The notes below the pieces were generated by a model. The model ran no database searches. It was not told the DNA's origin and worked only from the letters and a program-made list of their open reading frames with translations. A stretch of DNA of 64,000 bases, taken from assembly GCA_907165065.1 (NCBI GenBank), contig OU015528.1, forward strand, positions 33,874,515 through 33,938,514, given 5' to 3'. The position numbers and the translations under genes were made by a program. Source of the DNA: Caprimulgus europaeus (Eukaryota > Chordata > Aves > Caprimulgiformes > Caprimulgidae). Shown in pieces: positions 24,482 to 39,400 of the stretch; the stretch's first letter is position 1; each line of letters begins with the position of its first letter.

Positions 24482-27400
24482 CTGTAAGAGATGGGGAAGC
24501 AGATATAAGATTTAGCCAGAGCTTGAGCATCACCACATCTATGGATATGGGATATGCAGAAAATTTATATGAAACCTCAAACTGAATCATAAAGAGAAAA
24601 CATTACATCTTTCCACAGTGTTGCACATAGAGGTAACTTCTGAAGGGCTCTCTGATATAAGTGATGGACCTGTAAAATAGAAACAAGTAGTAAAAGTCAG
24701 CACAACTTCATGCACTCAAAATCAGTGATTTGCAGCAAAAAGTCTCTTGCAATAATTTTTAAAAACTGTTTTTAAAAAAGTCTCAAAGTCAAGCATTAAA
24801 CTGCAATTAAAATCAAAGGCAAGTTTATGTCTGACCTTAATCCTGACCCTTGTATGCACACGATTAATTACACAAGGACATTCTGTTTTTCTTCCTAATA
24901 CTCTTGCCTCATCCATTGCACAGGATGGAACATGCTCAGAGAATGTAGCAGCTTACTGAATATTTATCTTTCACCACTCAATATGTAGTCTCAAGGTCTT
25001 GCTTATCGCATACCATCCCAACTCTGCAATGAAAATAACTGCTTCATAGGCTTTTTTTCCATAGCATCTATCTGTGCTTTAGCAATCAGTATGCATCTTT
25101 ACAACTCTCTAAAAATAAAAAATGGTTTTACCATTTTATGGTTGGAAACAGAGGACGAAAATGTTTAATACAAGTTACTCAAGTCTCCTTCAACTATTGG
25201 TATCTGAAGTACCAACTTAAATCAGAGAGTCATTAGGGGAGGTATTTGTTTGGCTTTCTAAATACTCATACCCATTTTTATATTCTTTTAGCAAACCTTT
25301 ACACGACCACTGAAGGGAATAAATGACAGGTTCTCCAGGCACAGAAAACCCAGAATCTGAATTACAATTCAACTTTAAAACAATATCCTACTTGTCTACT
25401 AGAAAATCCAGTTTTACTCTACACCATATGGTCAGGTGGTTGCAGAAGTTCATAAGATTTCTTCTGGGTGTAATCCAGCTACAACGTTTTACATACACCT
25501 TCATTCTAATTGATTAATTTTCTTTAAGGATCCTCTTTTTTATTAGTTTTCTAGCTTTTTAACCATATAAAGTATGGGTCTTTTAAGTCATCAGCCTCAC
25601 CATACGCAGTGCCTTAAAATGTAGTCCATCTAATACAATCACCGAGGCAGGGATCTGTGACTAATTACAGATTACACCAAACCATCAACATGGAGACAGA
25701 ATTAAGGTTGAATGGGCAACTATGCCTTTGATAACTCCTGACTTGGAACTATTTGATCTTACAAACCAAACAACTGTCTGCTTGGGGGCAGTGGGTAAGG
25801 GGATGGAGGCTGGGGAAGGAGGTGAGTGTTCTTTTTAAACATTCTAGGAGGCAGTAAAAAAGAAAAGATTTCATATGCGAGTCTAATAATAGCATGCTAC
25901 CCGTTACAGATCAGTTAAAGCTTTAACACTGTTTCAAAAGAAAGACTACTGACAGAAAAGAAAGATGATGAGTATCAGCCGCTACAAGAATGACACAAAA
26001 CAAGATACAGCGGAGAAGTAGCTCAGAAACACCACAAGCAAGTGGGGAGTAACAAACCCAGGGCCTTGCGATCCCCACCAATACACAGCATCTTTCCACA
26101 AGCAGAAAAATATTTCTAAGGTGACAGCAACAATATCAGGAAGATCCACTCTGTTTGAACTGAAGTGTGACTCAGTTGCTGTGTCAAAAACCTCTTGTAT
26201 TTGTATACTGAGTGAGGAAAACATTTCCCTCCCCGAAGTACCAATGAGTAAACTTGTTATTTTTGGAGAAAAAGAACTGATGTTTTTGGTAGGGTCAGGA
26301 ACTACTCAAACTCTCTACATACACTGGTTTATACACCCTTCCATCCATACATCCTTCCAACTACTTGTAAACTATAGTCCTTAGCATCTTCCAGCACAAC
26401 AATCCTTCCTTCCCTCTACTGTATTTTAAGTGCTAGCAATCTTCTGCAGGTAAAAAACCAAAACAACAAAACCCCCCCACAACTGGGATAATACAGCGCC
26501 CCTGGTAAGGGAAAGATACACACAAACAGTACGCACAACTGCTCATGAAATAATCCATTCTACCTTGATTGCCAAAGATATTTCTCACACTTGAGGCAAA
26601 TGCTTCGGTGTTTATACACAGAGTATCCAACTATCTAGAAATCTTGGGTTTAAGAAATGACTATGGCTTTGGATAAAGCCAAAGTATAAAAGGTTTTAGA
26701 GAATTTTATAATTACTGATTTTAGTAAGCTGTGTTGACTTACTTCTCTTTGTCCCATTAGAAAGCACTCGGCAGCAATGGCTCTGAGGAAAAGAAATATA
26801 TAAAAATACTTATTCTTGAATTATTTTAAATGCCTTTAGTGCCAGAATACTGACTGTGGAATGGAATTACAAATTCCTTCAGAAGAAATTGACTAACTTC
26901 CAATGATGTTAATCTACAGTGAAAAGATAAAAATAGCCATTTTTTAAAAACAACCTTACATGAGCAAGACATTTCAGTGGTTCCCCATTATGAACAAACA
27001 CTGAAGAAAAAGATCAGTTCAGCATCACTGGATAATGGAGATTACTGCTATTGTGATATATAAAAGGGAGGGTAGAGAGGGGGAGACAGAAGTCAATAGT
27101 TGAATTAAAAAGACAGTTTGTAAATACATCGTTCATATTTACACAATATCCATTCGTGTAAGTTTCCCCAAGAGGGAAATTCCAATTCTCATTTTAAAGA
27201 AGTGACAAATACCTCTGTCTGTTGTAACAAACAGTTACTGCTTAAATATTAAGCTAATGAAAGAGAGACTTCCAGTACAAGCCCAATTGGAAGGACGTTT
27301 CAGATTTACCTTTGTGATGTAAACCTTAAAAACAAAAGTAATATCTATGAAAACAGATGTATGACTGTTGCATTACATTTTCCAGATGGCCAGGCATGTT

Positions 27401-30400
27401 GGGATATTATATGTAAACATCTTGGCTTGCAGTTTCAGAATCTGAACACTGCTCTCCTCCCAGTATCGCAGAAGTAGTCTGTAAAAGGCATTCATGAGAA
27501 AGGAACACTGCTCTAATCACTGGGAAGAGAAAAGCAATCCAAAGATACAAACACACCACACAAAACATACTATACCTAATCTAAGCCAAGAGTTGCAAGT
27601 AAGAAAAAAACCAAGCCACTATATACAATATTACTGAACATGGTCTCACAACAAAATAAAAAAGTTAAGATACGCTTTCAGAGAATAACTAGGAAGTGTG
27701 AAATTGGAGAGAAAATATGGTCTTGGCACATTACGAGATCCATTTTTAGCATGCACAAGGTAATTGTACATTTGAAAGGAGGCTAATTATTTTTACAGTC
27801 ATGTTGCTAGGAGATACTGTTCGGTCAGTTCTGCTCACCCATTTAATGTAGTATCAACACTGCCTAAGGAAGCTGCAACTTCCATCTAGACAGAATTGCA
27901 ACGTGGTGTAAAAATGCAGCCATTCAGCTCTGTGTGCCAGAGGTGGGTGTGTCATACTGTCCCCATGCCCTCAACCACACACACTTATTTCAAGTCTTGC
28001 TTTGAATTCTTTGGGGACACTATTGACGATGAACAGTAAGTGTCTGGGGACTTGTCAGAATTATTCAATTGAGTGTCCGTCAGCTCACTGCAGCTGAATA
28101 CGGTAAAATATAGATGCCTTAATCCTGCAAGAGTACATTTTGAAATACTGTTTAATTAAGAATCAGTGCAATGCTGACATTAACTGATTTGGTTTCCTGA
28201 AAGGTTTTTTTGGGGTTTTTTTTTTGTTTTTTTTTCAAAATTAAGAACGGTTTATTTTTGCTAAATAAATGTCAAATTAAGCCTTAAGGTAGCACTGTTA
28301 CAGACTGCTGTATCCTTTTTTATTTGTTCTGTGCTGGGGCTATACTTTTAATAGATCACTGAGTAACAACAAGATTTTAATATATATCTGACATTTGTCT
28401 ACACACATGATATTTTCACCATTTGTATTTATTATACACAATGCACAGTTAATTCCTGTATGATTATAACCTTACTGTAGATAGAACAGAATCTTGTCAA
28501 ATACAAGACAGACAGATCATGTCAGAAGCCACAATATGCCTCAAGCAACATGCAGCAATAATGAGTTTTACTTTTGTAGTAGAAAGCCAATCACGAAGGT
28601 TTTCCACAAAAAAAAAGTAGTTATGTTAGCAAGCTGTTTGTCTTGATTACAAGTATTTTTACATACCTCAGTGCAAGTCCTGGATTAGCAGGCATGGTAG
28701 AACAAAACCGTTCCAAGGTTTTGGAATGTTGAGATTTCGGAATGCAGCTCAAATAAAAAAGAATTACCTGTAAAATTTGAAATATAAACATTAATCCACT
28801 TTATAGCTGTCCCATTTTGCTAAGAATAAAGGAATGACAAATATGAACACTATGACTAAAGTGAGTTACCACTTACAAACCTTACGAACTACAAACCTTA
28901 TCCCTCAAGGATACATAAATCAATTTGTATAATAAAAAGTTAGCTAGTTGCTAACACTACATATTTTAGTCCTTCTAGCCTGCACTTAGTGAGTAAAAGA
29001 GAAATGTACTGGGTGTTAGCAAAATGGGACACAGGAGTTCTGTAAGTTTTATTCTGTCTGTATAAGGGGTCATCTTGTTTTCACTCCTACTCCTACTTTA
29101 CTACTTCTGTTTCTCAACCACGGTCATTTCCATAATCAAAACTGACAGCTTAAATACTGTTTCCATCTGCCAGTGCTACAGCTCTGCAGACCCCTCTTGC
29201 TCAATCATCTCTTCCCTCCCTTACAGATTTTCTCTTTTCTCTAGGAAAGAGCAGATTGTAATTAACAGCTGTATTCACTATATTAAAGCATAAGAAAGTT
29301 TCTCTTTGCTTTACACACCCTTTATTCAAAAGGTTATTGCTGGATACTCTTCTGCTCAAACACTACTCTCCTCTGATACTTGTTTATTTTTCTACTAATT
29401 CCTACCTCTCAATGTCCATATACTACTGGTGCTGTATTTGAATAAGTAAGTTACAGGTACCAGCTAAAAGGTCATCAGTCTCTTTCTTTAATTAAAACTT
29501 TCCACAGACACATTTTTACCTTATTATGGAATTCATAATTGGTCCAATAATCAGCAGTACTAAAAGGAATTGGGTATCGTGTAGGGACTGTAACCAGACA
29601 TCTGTTCACTAGGTCAGTAAAAAGCTTGAATTCCTGAACTTTGTTGTTGGATCCAACAACTTTGCTATTGATAAAAACAAGGTATCTGGGGAAAAAAAAA
29701 AGAAAAAAAAAAGAAAGTAAAATTATTCTGGTAGCCTTCACTTAATAGTTCTGAGATTAATTTTCTTTCCTCCCTTAAAAACTTACTCCAGCCAGATGTT
29801 CTGAACAGTTTCCTGCTGCATCACTGCCCCAAGAGCTGCTTCATAAGCATCCAGTGCTTCACCAACACTCGCGTGAAGAGACTGGCACAAACTGTTTATA
29901 TTAAAAGTTAAAAAGGATTGTAGGTCACAAACAATACATGTTCTTACATATTAAGAGCAAAAAACAATTAAGAACTTCCCATTTTAAGATGCAAGAAAAA
30001 ACACTGTTTTCAGTGTAGCAGCATTATGGACTAATTAATCAGTTAACATCAAAATGAGTTTCAACTGCAGATAATAAGGAGTAATATAGAAAACATGAAG
30101 TTTAAAGTGCAACTCAATTTAAACAGAAACTAATTATTTTTAAATGTCTTCTACTCTCGTAGACTACCCTTTTACTGATCCTTTTAATTGGGATGCTCTG
30201 ACTGCTACAGAATGGAGACAAGTCTTGGGTTTCTGTCTGGAAAGCTCCAGAACAATAAATTTCAAAGTTGGGTTAAAACCACTTGAGAAATGGTATCAGA
30301 CTATGGCAAGAAAATTACTGTTCTGAAAGAAATACCACTGGGGATCTGGAGTAGAAATACGCTGATAATGTCAGGAAAAAAAAACCTGACAAGAACAGTC

Positions 30401-33400
30401 AAAAAACCCCTTAATTTTGTTCGACAGGTTCTCAAGAGAAACGTATGGTCAGACGAACGCATAGGATCACATCAAAGAAGTAGACACATTTTTTGACTAA
30501 GATTCAGTGAACAATCCTTACTTCAAAGTGTAGGGTAACAGTGAAAAATGGTAAGACTTTCAGTAAATCGTAAGAGTTAAAAAAACCCAAACTCAAGAAA
30601 AGGACTACAGAAATGCAAAATAAAATAGGGTTGATATTGCTGCCTTGGTACAGAGCCCTCCTGAGCAGAGTCACATAACCAGAGTGCCTGATTCTACTGT
30701 TGCTTTCCCCAAGAACTACAAACTAAATCACCAGTTTGCTAATCTTTCTAAAAAGGTGTGTGTATATGTCTGTGTGCACACATACACATGTGTACAAACA
30801 TAGTGATTTTTCCAAGTAAAACACTGTTCCTTGAGCTTTGAGGCTTTGCCGATTAACCTGATTTCACTTGGTAAAAGTGAACTTTTATGTCTTTTGTCCT
30901 CTGTACCTGAAAAAAGGAGAGATAGATACATAAGCCTAAATACCTAGGCACATACTGCAGGAAAATTCAACCTCAGAAATACTCAGTTATTAGCTCTGAA
31001 AGTAATTTAGGCACTTACTTCACGAGCATTAATTTTCCTCTTACAAGCGGGTGCTAATATAGAGGAACATCCGAGCTTAAGTTAGGGTCCCTAATGACTA
31101 AACAGTGACCTCAAGTGTCTTGCTAGCAATGTTTCTACTGTGCAAGTACCAAATTTAAAACTGAATTTGCAAAAAGGCAAATACTTTCCTTAAAAAAAAA
31201 AAAATTAAATTGGTATTAAAGGACAATATAAAAAGAAAACATTAAGATAACTTAATCTAAACCTTGTATAAAGATTTTCTTTAAAACCATATATTTTACC
31301 TGTCTCTATGTTGTCCACCAATTAAAAACTATAAGCAACAATGTAAAAGAAGAAGTGATGAGTCCTCACTCAGTATGTGAAACATTATCATCTTTGCCCC
31401 TTTACTTATCTGGAAAGCCAAATAGCTACTTCTGAAGATTGACAAACTTAGACCACAAAGTGGTAAACTTCTTAAACAGCCTCAGTCAACACCCCAGTAA
31501 CCACAGTTATACTAGTGTAAGTTATACATGGCTAATACTTTGCTGCTTGCCAGTCCTGGATATTGCTGCTGTCAGAATGAATGGTGGAAGAAACAAAAAA
31601 AAAAAAAAGAACATGTATACATGACAAAGATCTGTCACCTTTGCAATTTGCTGCAGAGAAGAAAGTCACTTTGCTATGGAGGGGCATCTGGGGCTAGTTC
31701 CAACTTTTATAGTCTGTTGACAGCAGCTCTGTAAACAGCTGAACCAGTGGGTCAAGGAACGTGGGGAGACTAGGGCTAAACAAAGCTAAAGAGTGGGGGA
31801 AACTATTGTAAAATTAAAGGGAGACAATTGAAAGCCAGAGCACCACTACTAGCAGTGGCAACCTAAAAAATAAAACAAAAAAATTGTTCTGAGAGGTGAA
31901 CACACTTGTTACTGTTCCCATAGTGCAGAATTTCTGAAAGATTTCTCAAGTGGAGAATTTAAGTTGATGTGCAATTCACAGTTCCATAAAACTGTCCCTG
32001 CTCTGCAGCAGGCAGGTTCTCTAAGGACTGGCAGATCATTTATTGAAAGAACCTAAAGTGATATATCCTTAGGCAAATAACGAATGTTTGGCTTTTGAAA
32101 ATGCAATTTACTCAGACCCAATAGCCATTTCTTAGAAATGTTTTAGAAAGCCTCACCAGTAGATCTGCCACAGATACGGGATTTGCTGGTTTATAACATC
32201 ATCTGTAAGATGTTCTTTATAGAGAGGTGATGTAAATTCAATCGGCATTGGAAAATTCAAGAGATATCTACAAGAGAAAAAAGCAGTAGTAAAGGAGAAT
32301 ATCCATCTACATGGAACAGTCCTATGTGGATGTCACATTGAGTTCCAAAATCCAGTTCATAGGACATATTAAAAAAGATGCACTTTTCCAAGATTTTAGT
32401 TTAACTCATCCAGATACAATTTATACAGAAAACATGACATGGAAATATAGAAATGGTTCATATAAAAACCATTTACTCCCTCATTACGTATTAAGTAAAT
32501 GTTGCTTTAGATCTCAAACCACCCTCCCTCACATGAAATACAGCAATTAAGGTACAATCATCTACATACAGCCAGCTAAGCTGCCTTGCCAGTACTAAAT
32601 TTAATGTAAACAAATTAAGCAGAAATAAAATCGAACACCTAAGATGGAGATAAAAACATTTCAAAGCCTCATCCGCACAGGTCTTCCTCTAAAGGCCTTC
32701 AGAGACATCTATCTTGACTACAGGGAACTTGCATCTTTCAAAACTTCAGGAAGTCTCTCAAGTAGGTGCTAAAACTCAAGTGGAAAATCAGCAGGCTAGA
32801 TACAAACCTGTGCCTTTTTAGCAACAAGAATCTGCTGACTGATAGCATGCTGGACATCTGGATTGAGGTCTTTTGCAAGTGCCTAAATACAGATTTTTAA
32901 ATATGCAGTTTTGGGCTCCTAGCTCTGAAACAAAACAAAAACTTTGGCATACGTATGACTGACTTCCATTCCCCAAATCCAGACATTAAACTTGCTGGAT
33001 ACTTCATCTTTAAATGCTTGTGGTTTTACAATTTAGTGTGTATGCACAAACAAGTATAAGCCTTATACTACCAAATCATAATTCACTGAAATTTTAGCAA
33101 AACATGCCAAGCTAAAAATAAAGGACTTCAAAAATTCTAGACTGTCTTGTTTTTCAAGAAAATGCCAATACCACCAAAATTTAAATAGGAAAAAATATTC
33201 TAAATGTACCTTAAGAGATCCATGGGACTGTGCTGTTGGCACGTATTCTCAAAGAAAGCTGCCACAAAATCTTGCAACAGTGGAAGAATACTGCTTGACC
33301 TTTCCTGTTTTGGGGTTTTATTTTTTAAAGATAAAAAAATTAAAATCAGACATCAACCTGAAAATGACAAGAACAACTTAAGCATGGTACATAATAAATG

Positions 33401-36400
33401 TGTGTCTGCAATCCTCCATTGTCTTAGTTTTCTCAAGAATGAAGTCTAACTGGGTCAGTCAGCAGGCAGTAGAAAAAAAAAAGCTGAAAACATGTAACAA
33501 GGTTTACTGTTAATGTCTATTATTCTTTCATAAGTATATTAACACTGGATTACAACAATCCAAACTATTAATGTATGATTTTATATAACTCCTTTTATTA
33601 TCTTTAATCATGTCACTAATTTTACCATCTATATAAAGGAGAACTAGACTTTACAAAAGTTTCATGAAGATTTGATGAGTGTTTTCAACAACACACAAAA
33701 CCCAAACTTTATAAAGCCAACAAACCAACAAAATGAGTTTTGGAGTGGAGTATTACCTGTGAAACAAGGAATTTACACAAATGATAAAAGATTTCTGCAT
33801 TCTGAGGATTCTTCTCAAAAGCTCCAATCCACACTTTGTAGGCATTGTCACTCTGCCTCATCTGCAAATACAAGGTGGCCAAACTCTCCAAGAGCTGACA
33901 GTTGTTAGGACAGAGCTCCAATAAAGATCTACAAAGTTCTGCAGCAGACTCCCACCTTAAAGAAAAGTAAAGGTAAGTTTTCAAAAAAGCAGAGTTGAGA
34001 ACTCTAATTGAAAATGTCTGAAACAACTTACCTTTCAAGAAGCTTCAGCAAAGCAATCTTATTCCTATATATAGGAAAGCAGATAGCTATTCTTTTGTCA
34101 GCTTCAAGGCTTTCATCAGTACATGTTTTGACCGCATCTTCAAAACAGAAGTATAAAATCAAGCTTTTAAACTCCAAGCAATGTTAAAGTTATGTGAAGC
34201 CTTAACAGTCTCATTTAACACAATGAAAATACAAAGTAAGTGTGGAAAGATACTTCTGAGAGCGTTGCTTTTGCAAATTATTTTAAAAAAAAAAAAAAAA
34301 AAGGAAAATTACGATCTTTGGAAAAAGCTTTAACACTTACCACCACAGTGCAAAAACAAACTTCTTTCAGAAGTTCCATCCCTCATTCATTTAAAAAAAA
34401 CAAAACACCAGAAAACATCCTACCAATGAAGCATTAAACCCACATTACAGATAGCAGTGTATGACTGTACTTAAAACTACACTCCAGGACTTCCAGCATA
34501 ACTGCTGAAAGCTATTGAGACAAAAGCTAATATAGGATATTTTTCTTCTCAGCATAATAAAAAGTTACTCAATAATGAACAGCTTATTATCATGGCTAGA
34601 CCATCCTAAATCCCACAGCTGGGCTACTCGACCTATCCTTCAGTATTTCCACACTGCACTACCACCTGCAGCACAGATCCGTTCTCAGTGGCAATTCAAC
34701 ATTGCTGCTGGCTAACACACTAAGCTACTGACGTTTACACAACACTATTATAAAGTCTACCTCTGGCAGCACCAGAAGTCAAGAATTCAATTTCTTCTAG
34801 TATCTTCATTGTACATCTTTAAAAAAAATTATTCAGTTTACTTAAAGTTTGAATGAAGACAAACACACGCATTGCTCTGTCTCTGCTAAGGAATCACAGT
34901 AATCTTCCAGGAAAGTAACTTTCCAATAGACACATTCCATTAAAGGGAGGGAGGGTAAGAAAGAGAACAACAAGAGAAGCTCGGGTTTATGTTTGCATAA
35001 TTCCAAGAGAACTAGCAAAGTCATACTGTCACAGCCACTGGTCTTTATCTTGATAGAATATAATATAAAAAGCCATGGCTTTGAACCATAGATGAAAAAC
35101 TTAGTGTGTGTTAACTACCCAAAAACATGGACTTCCCTCACTGCTCTGTTCAAATCAAGATGAAATATTCACTTCAAGATGAAGTATTAACCCCAATGGC
35201 TTACCACAGTCATCAGCAATCTTGCGCTGCCTTGAAATCCAAAAGTTGGATAATATTTCTTGATTTACAACAAGTGAGCAATGCATTATGTAGTTTACCT
35301 CTTCAATCTTACCTTCAAACATAGCTAACAGTATATCAGGATTGGTCTTCACATCTTGAACTGTTTGCCATGGTATTAAAAATGGCTCTTTGTTCATGAT
35401 CCTTGAAGGATTGACATTAGCTGGATCATAGAACTTGACTGGGAGAACGCCAAATTCAGTTAGATGTATGTAAGCCAGCCAAGCCAAGCAACGGTCACTT
35501 ACAGTAAGGCGCTCTGATATTATCTTTTCATTTGCCGATTTTAAAGCATTCTGTAAAGGTTAAAAGAAATACATTACATTTCAACCATAAAAATCTTGAA
35601 GATCTAAGAATTAGAAAAGGAAACAGGAAGAGTAAGTTTTAATATTCGCAAATCTCTTCCATAGAAAAGACAGGAACTAATTCTTTACATCAATCATTAT
35701 TATATTTGGCTTAGGTGAATGTGTGACTGTATTCAAATAGTATGCATAATTTCTATTAACAGGGTTAGAAAAATTGTAGAAAATGTATTTTGACATGTGA
35801 ACAGAGATAGGCTTTGAAAAATATGCATCTCCCAATATGTGTCCCGTTTTTCCGCTTAATACTTGGACAATTACTTCCAGTTGCGTAGACACAATACATT
35901 AGCTCTACAGACAACTCAAGCTGGATTCACCTTGCTGTATCCTACTGGGTTTGGTGGTTTTTTTGTTGGTTATCAGTTCTTGTAAGTTCTAGTTATACAG
36001 CTACTAAATGGCAGTTATCCAAGTCTGCTGAAAGTACCATTTCTAGAGACTTTGTTTTTTTTAATGCATTGGAAATGCTACTGAAAACAATGATACTGCT
36101 TCAAATTTTCTTACCAGTCATATGCAAAACTAAAATAACCCAGTCAGACTGGCAGATCCCAAAGAAAATCATTAGAGCACTTAATTAGACAAAGTCTAAA
36201 AACAATTGCTCCTAAACCAGAACAGAATTCTCATGGCTAGTGATGTGCTAACATTTTTCTGGATAACGGCAGTGCAAAGAATGCACTTTCGAGAGAATGA
36301 AAGTACTTGCCAAGTTAGGCAAAATTCAGCAGGACATTTGTCCTGTAATAGGTGAAAACTGACATTTCAAAAACATTTCACTTATTCACTCTTACAAAAC

Positions 36401-39400
36401 ACTTGACTTCAGAAAATTTGCGTTCAAATTTTCAAATAGACACATTACTACTTATTCTGAAGCAGCATTTACTTCAAAATTATCTTCTCTTAAATATGGT
36501 TAAATAATCTCTCCCCAAGACATTCTTTTCAACTACACATTTTAGATGAATATAAAGAAAACAAAAAAAAAAGATTTTGTGATGATGCTTTGGTGAAAGG
36601 TAAGGGAAACTAACCCATGTTATTCCCCCATAATCACTGGATTTCCATGTCAATTTGACACAATCCAAGTTTTAATTCCAATGTTCTTTTTGTTCATTCA
36701 GTCAAACATTCAGAGTTATATTTATCAGTACTGTTGTGTTTAGAATAGCCTTTGGAGGAATTCAACCAAGTATAACTTTCTATTTAAACTGGAGCTAGAA
36801 AAAAAGCATTACAGCCTTAAACCATACAACTGAAATGTTTTAGGGTCTAGCAAGCAACTGGTGCCACCTGCTGGTAGGACTGAAAAAACTTGCAACTGAA
36901 ACTACAGCAGCTCCCACTTCTAACAGGAGCTGATGCCAGCACTCCATTTCTCTCCTTCATCCATCACTTCTACTGACTACACAACAGGAAGAGTGACCTA
37001 AATTCGCTCTACAGTCACAATAAAAGCCTGAGAACTCCATTAATTTTCAGAGGATCAGTAAAGTCTGATTTAAGAGTCTTCAATTTTTGGAGCCAGGCAA
37101 TACTGTTAGATAACATCATACTATGTTCTTCCCAAGAACTACTGGTTTCATAATTTCTGTAGCAATAAACATTTGAGTACCTGAGCCAAGACATTACTCA
37201 CAGGCCGTTCACTACAGAGAAGTGTTCGATGGCTTACCAGAAATAAAGAAGTAAAGCAATTCCCTGTGAATTATTTTGAGACATAGTAATCTAGGCTATT
37301 AGCTACACAAGCAAAGCAGAGTAGGTAACAAAAACCCCAAAAGTATATCCAAATTTTACAATGGCATTGTATCTCAAAACAGAAGACTCTAGGACAATTC
37401 CTTCAGCAAATACAGGAAGGAACAGTTCTTTTAAAGTTGACATTATCAGAGCCACATGCATTAGAAAGGTGACAGTACAAAGAATTCCTGGGGTGGTAAC
37501 CTAGAAGTTACCTGCAGCAGAACAAGAGCATTCTGATGTCTTCCTGTAAACAGGTTTAAGTGAACCCTGTACAGGAGGGTCTCCAGCAGTTGAAAGGACA
37601 GGAGATTTGGATTTTCTTCTCCCTCTGTCACTTCCATTAGGAACTGTAGCATCCTCCCACACACATAGTCTTTTCCATCAAAGGAATTCTCCAGATTCAA
37701 AAACTAGAGAAAAATAATTCATAGTAATAATCATCACCAGAATACTAGCAAAGCTCCTAGGTTAAAGTTAAAATCGTATGAATCACAAACCTCAGATAAT
37801 TTATTTCACCACCTTATGAACCATATTTCCCTCCCTCACATCAAATTTTCACATTAAACCTCAAAAAATACTATTTAGGTATTAAAGATCAAATAGTCAA
37901 AGTTAAATTTTGCAAGTATAAGTAACAAAAAAATATGTAAAATAAAGATGTTACATTTCTTAAGTTCTATTACCTGAAGAAAAGAGATGATTTCTACAAA
38001 TATTCTGCAAACAGAGCTCTGAATTGCTTCATTTTCTGAGCAGCAGTTGAGTTTTCAAAAAGCTATAGTGTTTTTTATTTCACACTTTCCCTGTCATAGG
38101 TACTGGATTTCTACAGTAGAAAATGCACACTGACATGAACAATTCACATATATGCTTTGTTTTGGGTTTTTTTTGGTTGGTTTTTTTTGTTGGGGTTTTT
38201 TGGTTTGTTTTGTTTTGGGTTTGGTTTTTTTGGGTTTTGTTTTGGGTTTTTTTTACACTTACTGTCCACCAGATTTGATAAGAAGGTGCATATTCCACTG
38301 CTGTTTCACACATTTCCTGTATCTCTTCCTTGGTTCCTCTTTTTGAGAAGAGTCTGAGGTAATGACACCAGATTTCAGGATTTTCTTTGTTGTTCTCAAG
38401 GGCTCGAGCCAAAACATTTAAAGCAGAATCTAAACACTCAGATGATGAGCTGTAAAAATTGAAAAATTAAAAAAGCGCATCAACTGTTAGTGTTAGGACT
38501 TTTTTTTTTAAAATGTGCTGTCCTTTACTATGAAAGCTTCAAAGTTTCAGAGCATTTTCAGTCTTCAAAGGCTATTATTAGTTGCAATGGTCACAGTTAT
38601 GGAAAAATAAGGCACTCTAGGAAGAATGCTAACTGAAGTAAGAGTCTAATTTAACTGAAAATGGGCAAGATTAATCTGTAAAGCAGAAGTCGCAAGCTGC
38701 AATCATAAAAAGGCATTTACATCATACAGACTTAATTAAAAACTTCAGCAGAAACTTCAAAGGCTTAGCAAAGTAAGTTATTTTTGTTACATATTTATCT
38801 TACTTTCTACAATCAGCAAATATAAGCCCTTATTTCAGGTATCTATGCATTTCACACAGGTTTTCTCTGCCTCTAAACCATTTACAACAACAACAACAAA
38901 ATAAACAATATTTTACTTTTTGAAAAAACTATCATGAAATGATACCAGCAAAGCAATACAAGTCTAGCTCAAATAACTGACTACATGTTGAACCACAGAG
39001 CTGAGCTTTAATTCATAAACAGATTTCCATAAAAACCACAGAAAGCTTCTGAGGTCACATTTATTCTGAAAACATCTTTAGAAATTACTTTGCATAGACA
39101 TTTATGACATGAAAAATGCATAAAATTAACACAGTTAACCATGTATATAAGTCTCAAGTCTTCCCAACCCCTTCTATCACCACTGCCATCTACTGAACTA
39201 CTCAGTTTCTTCAGAGGTACTGAGGTCAGGGGCAGGGGAGGAAATGGAGGAGATGGCAGTTTTAAGAAAACGATGCACTGTCTTCCATTAGGTTTTCTCT
39301 TTTCTTGATCTATTTCCAAGTATGCTTATATTTATAAAGTGTGCTCTTTTCACCTTGCCACTTGCTGAGTACCAGCCTTTCCGGTTCTTTCCCTTCTAGT

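Noticed and set aside
39008-39319. 103-codon minus-strand open frame in intron 21
   Set aside because: Composition is typical of intron, there is no homology, and exons 21 and 22 join in frame without it.
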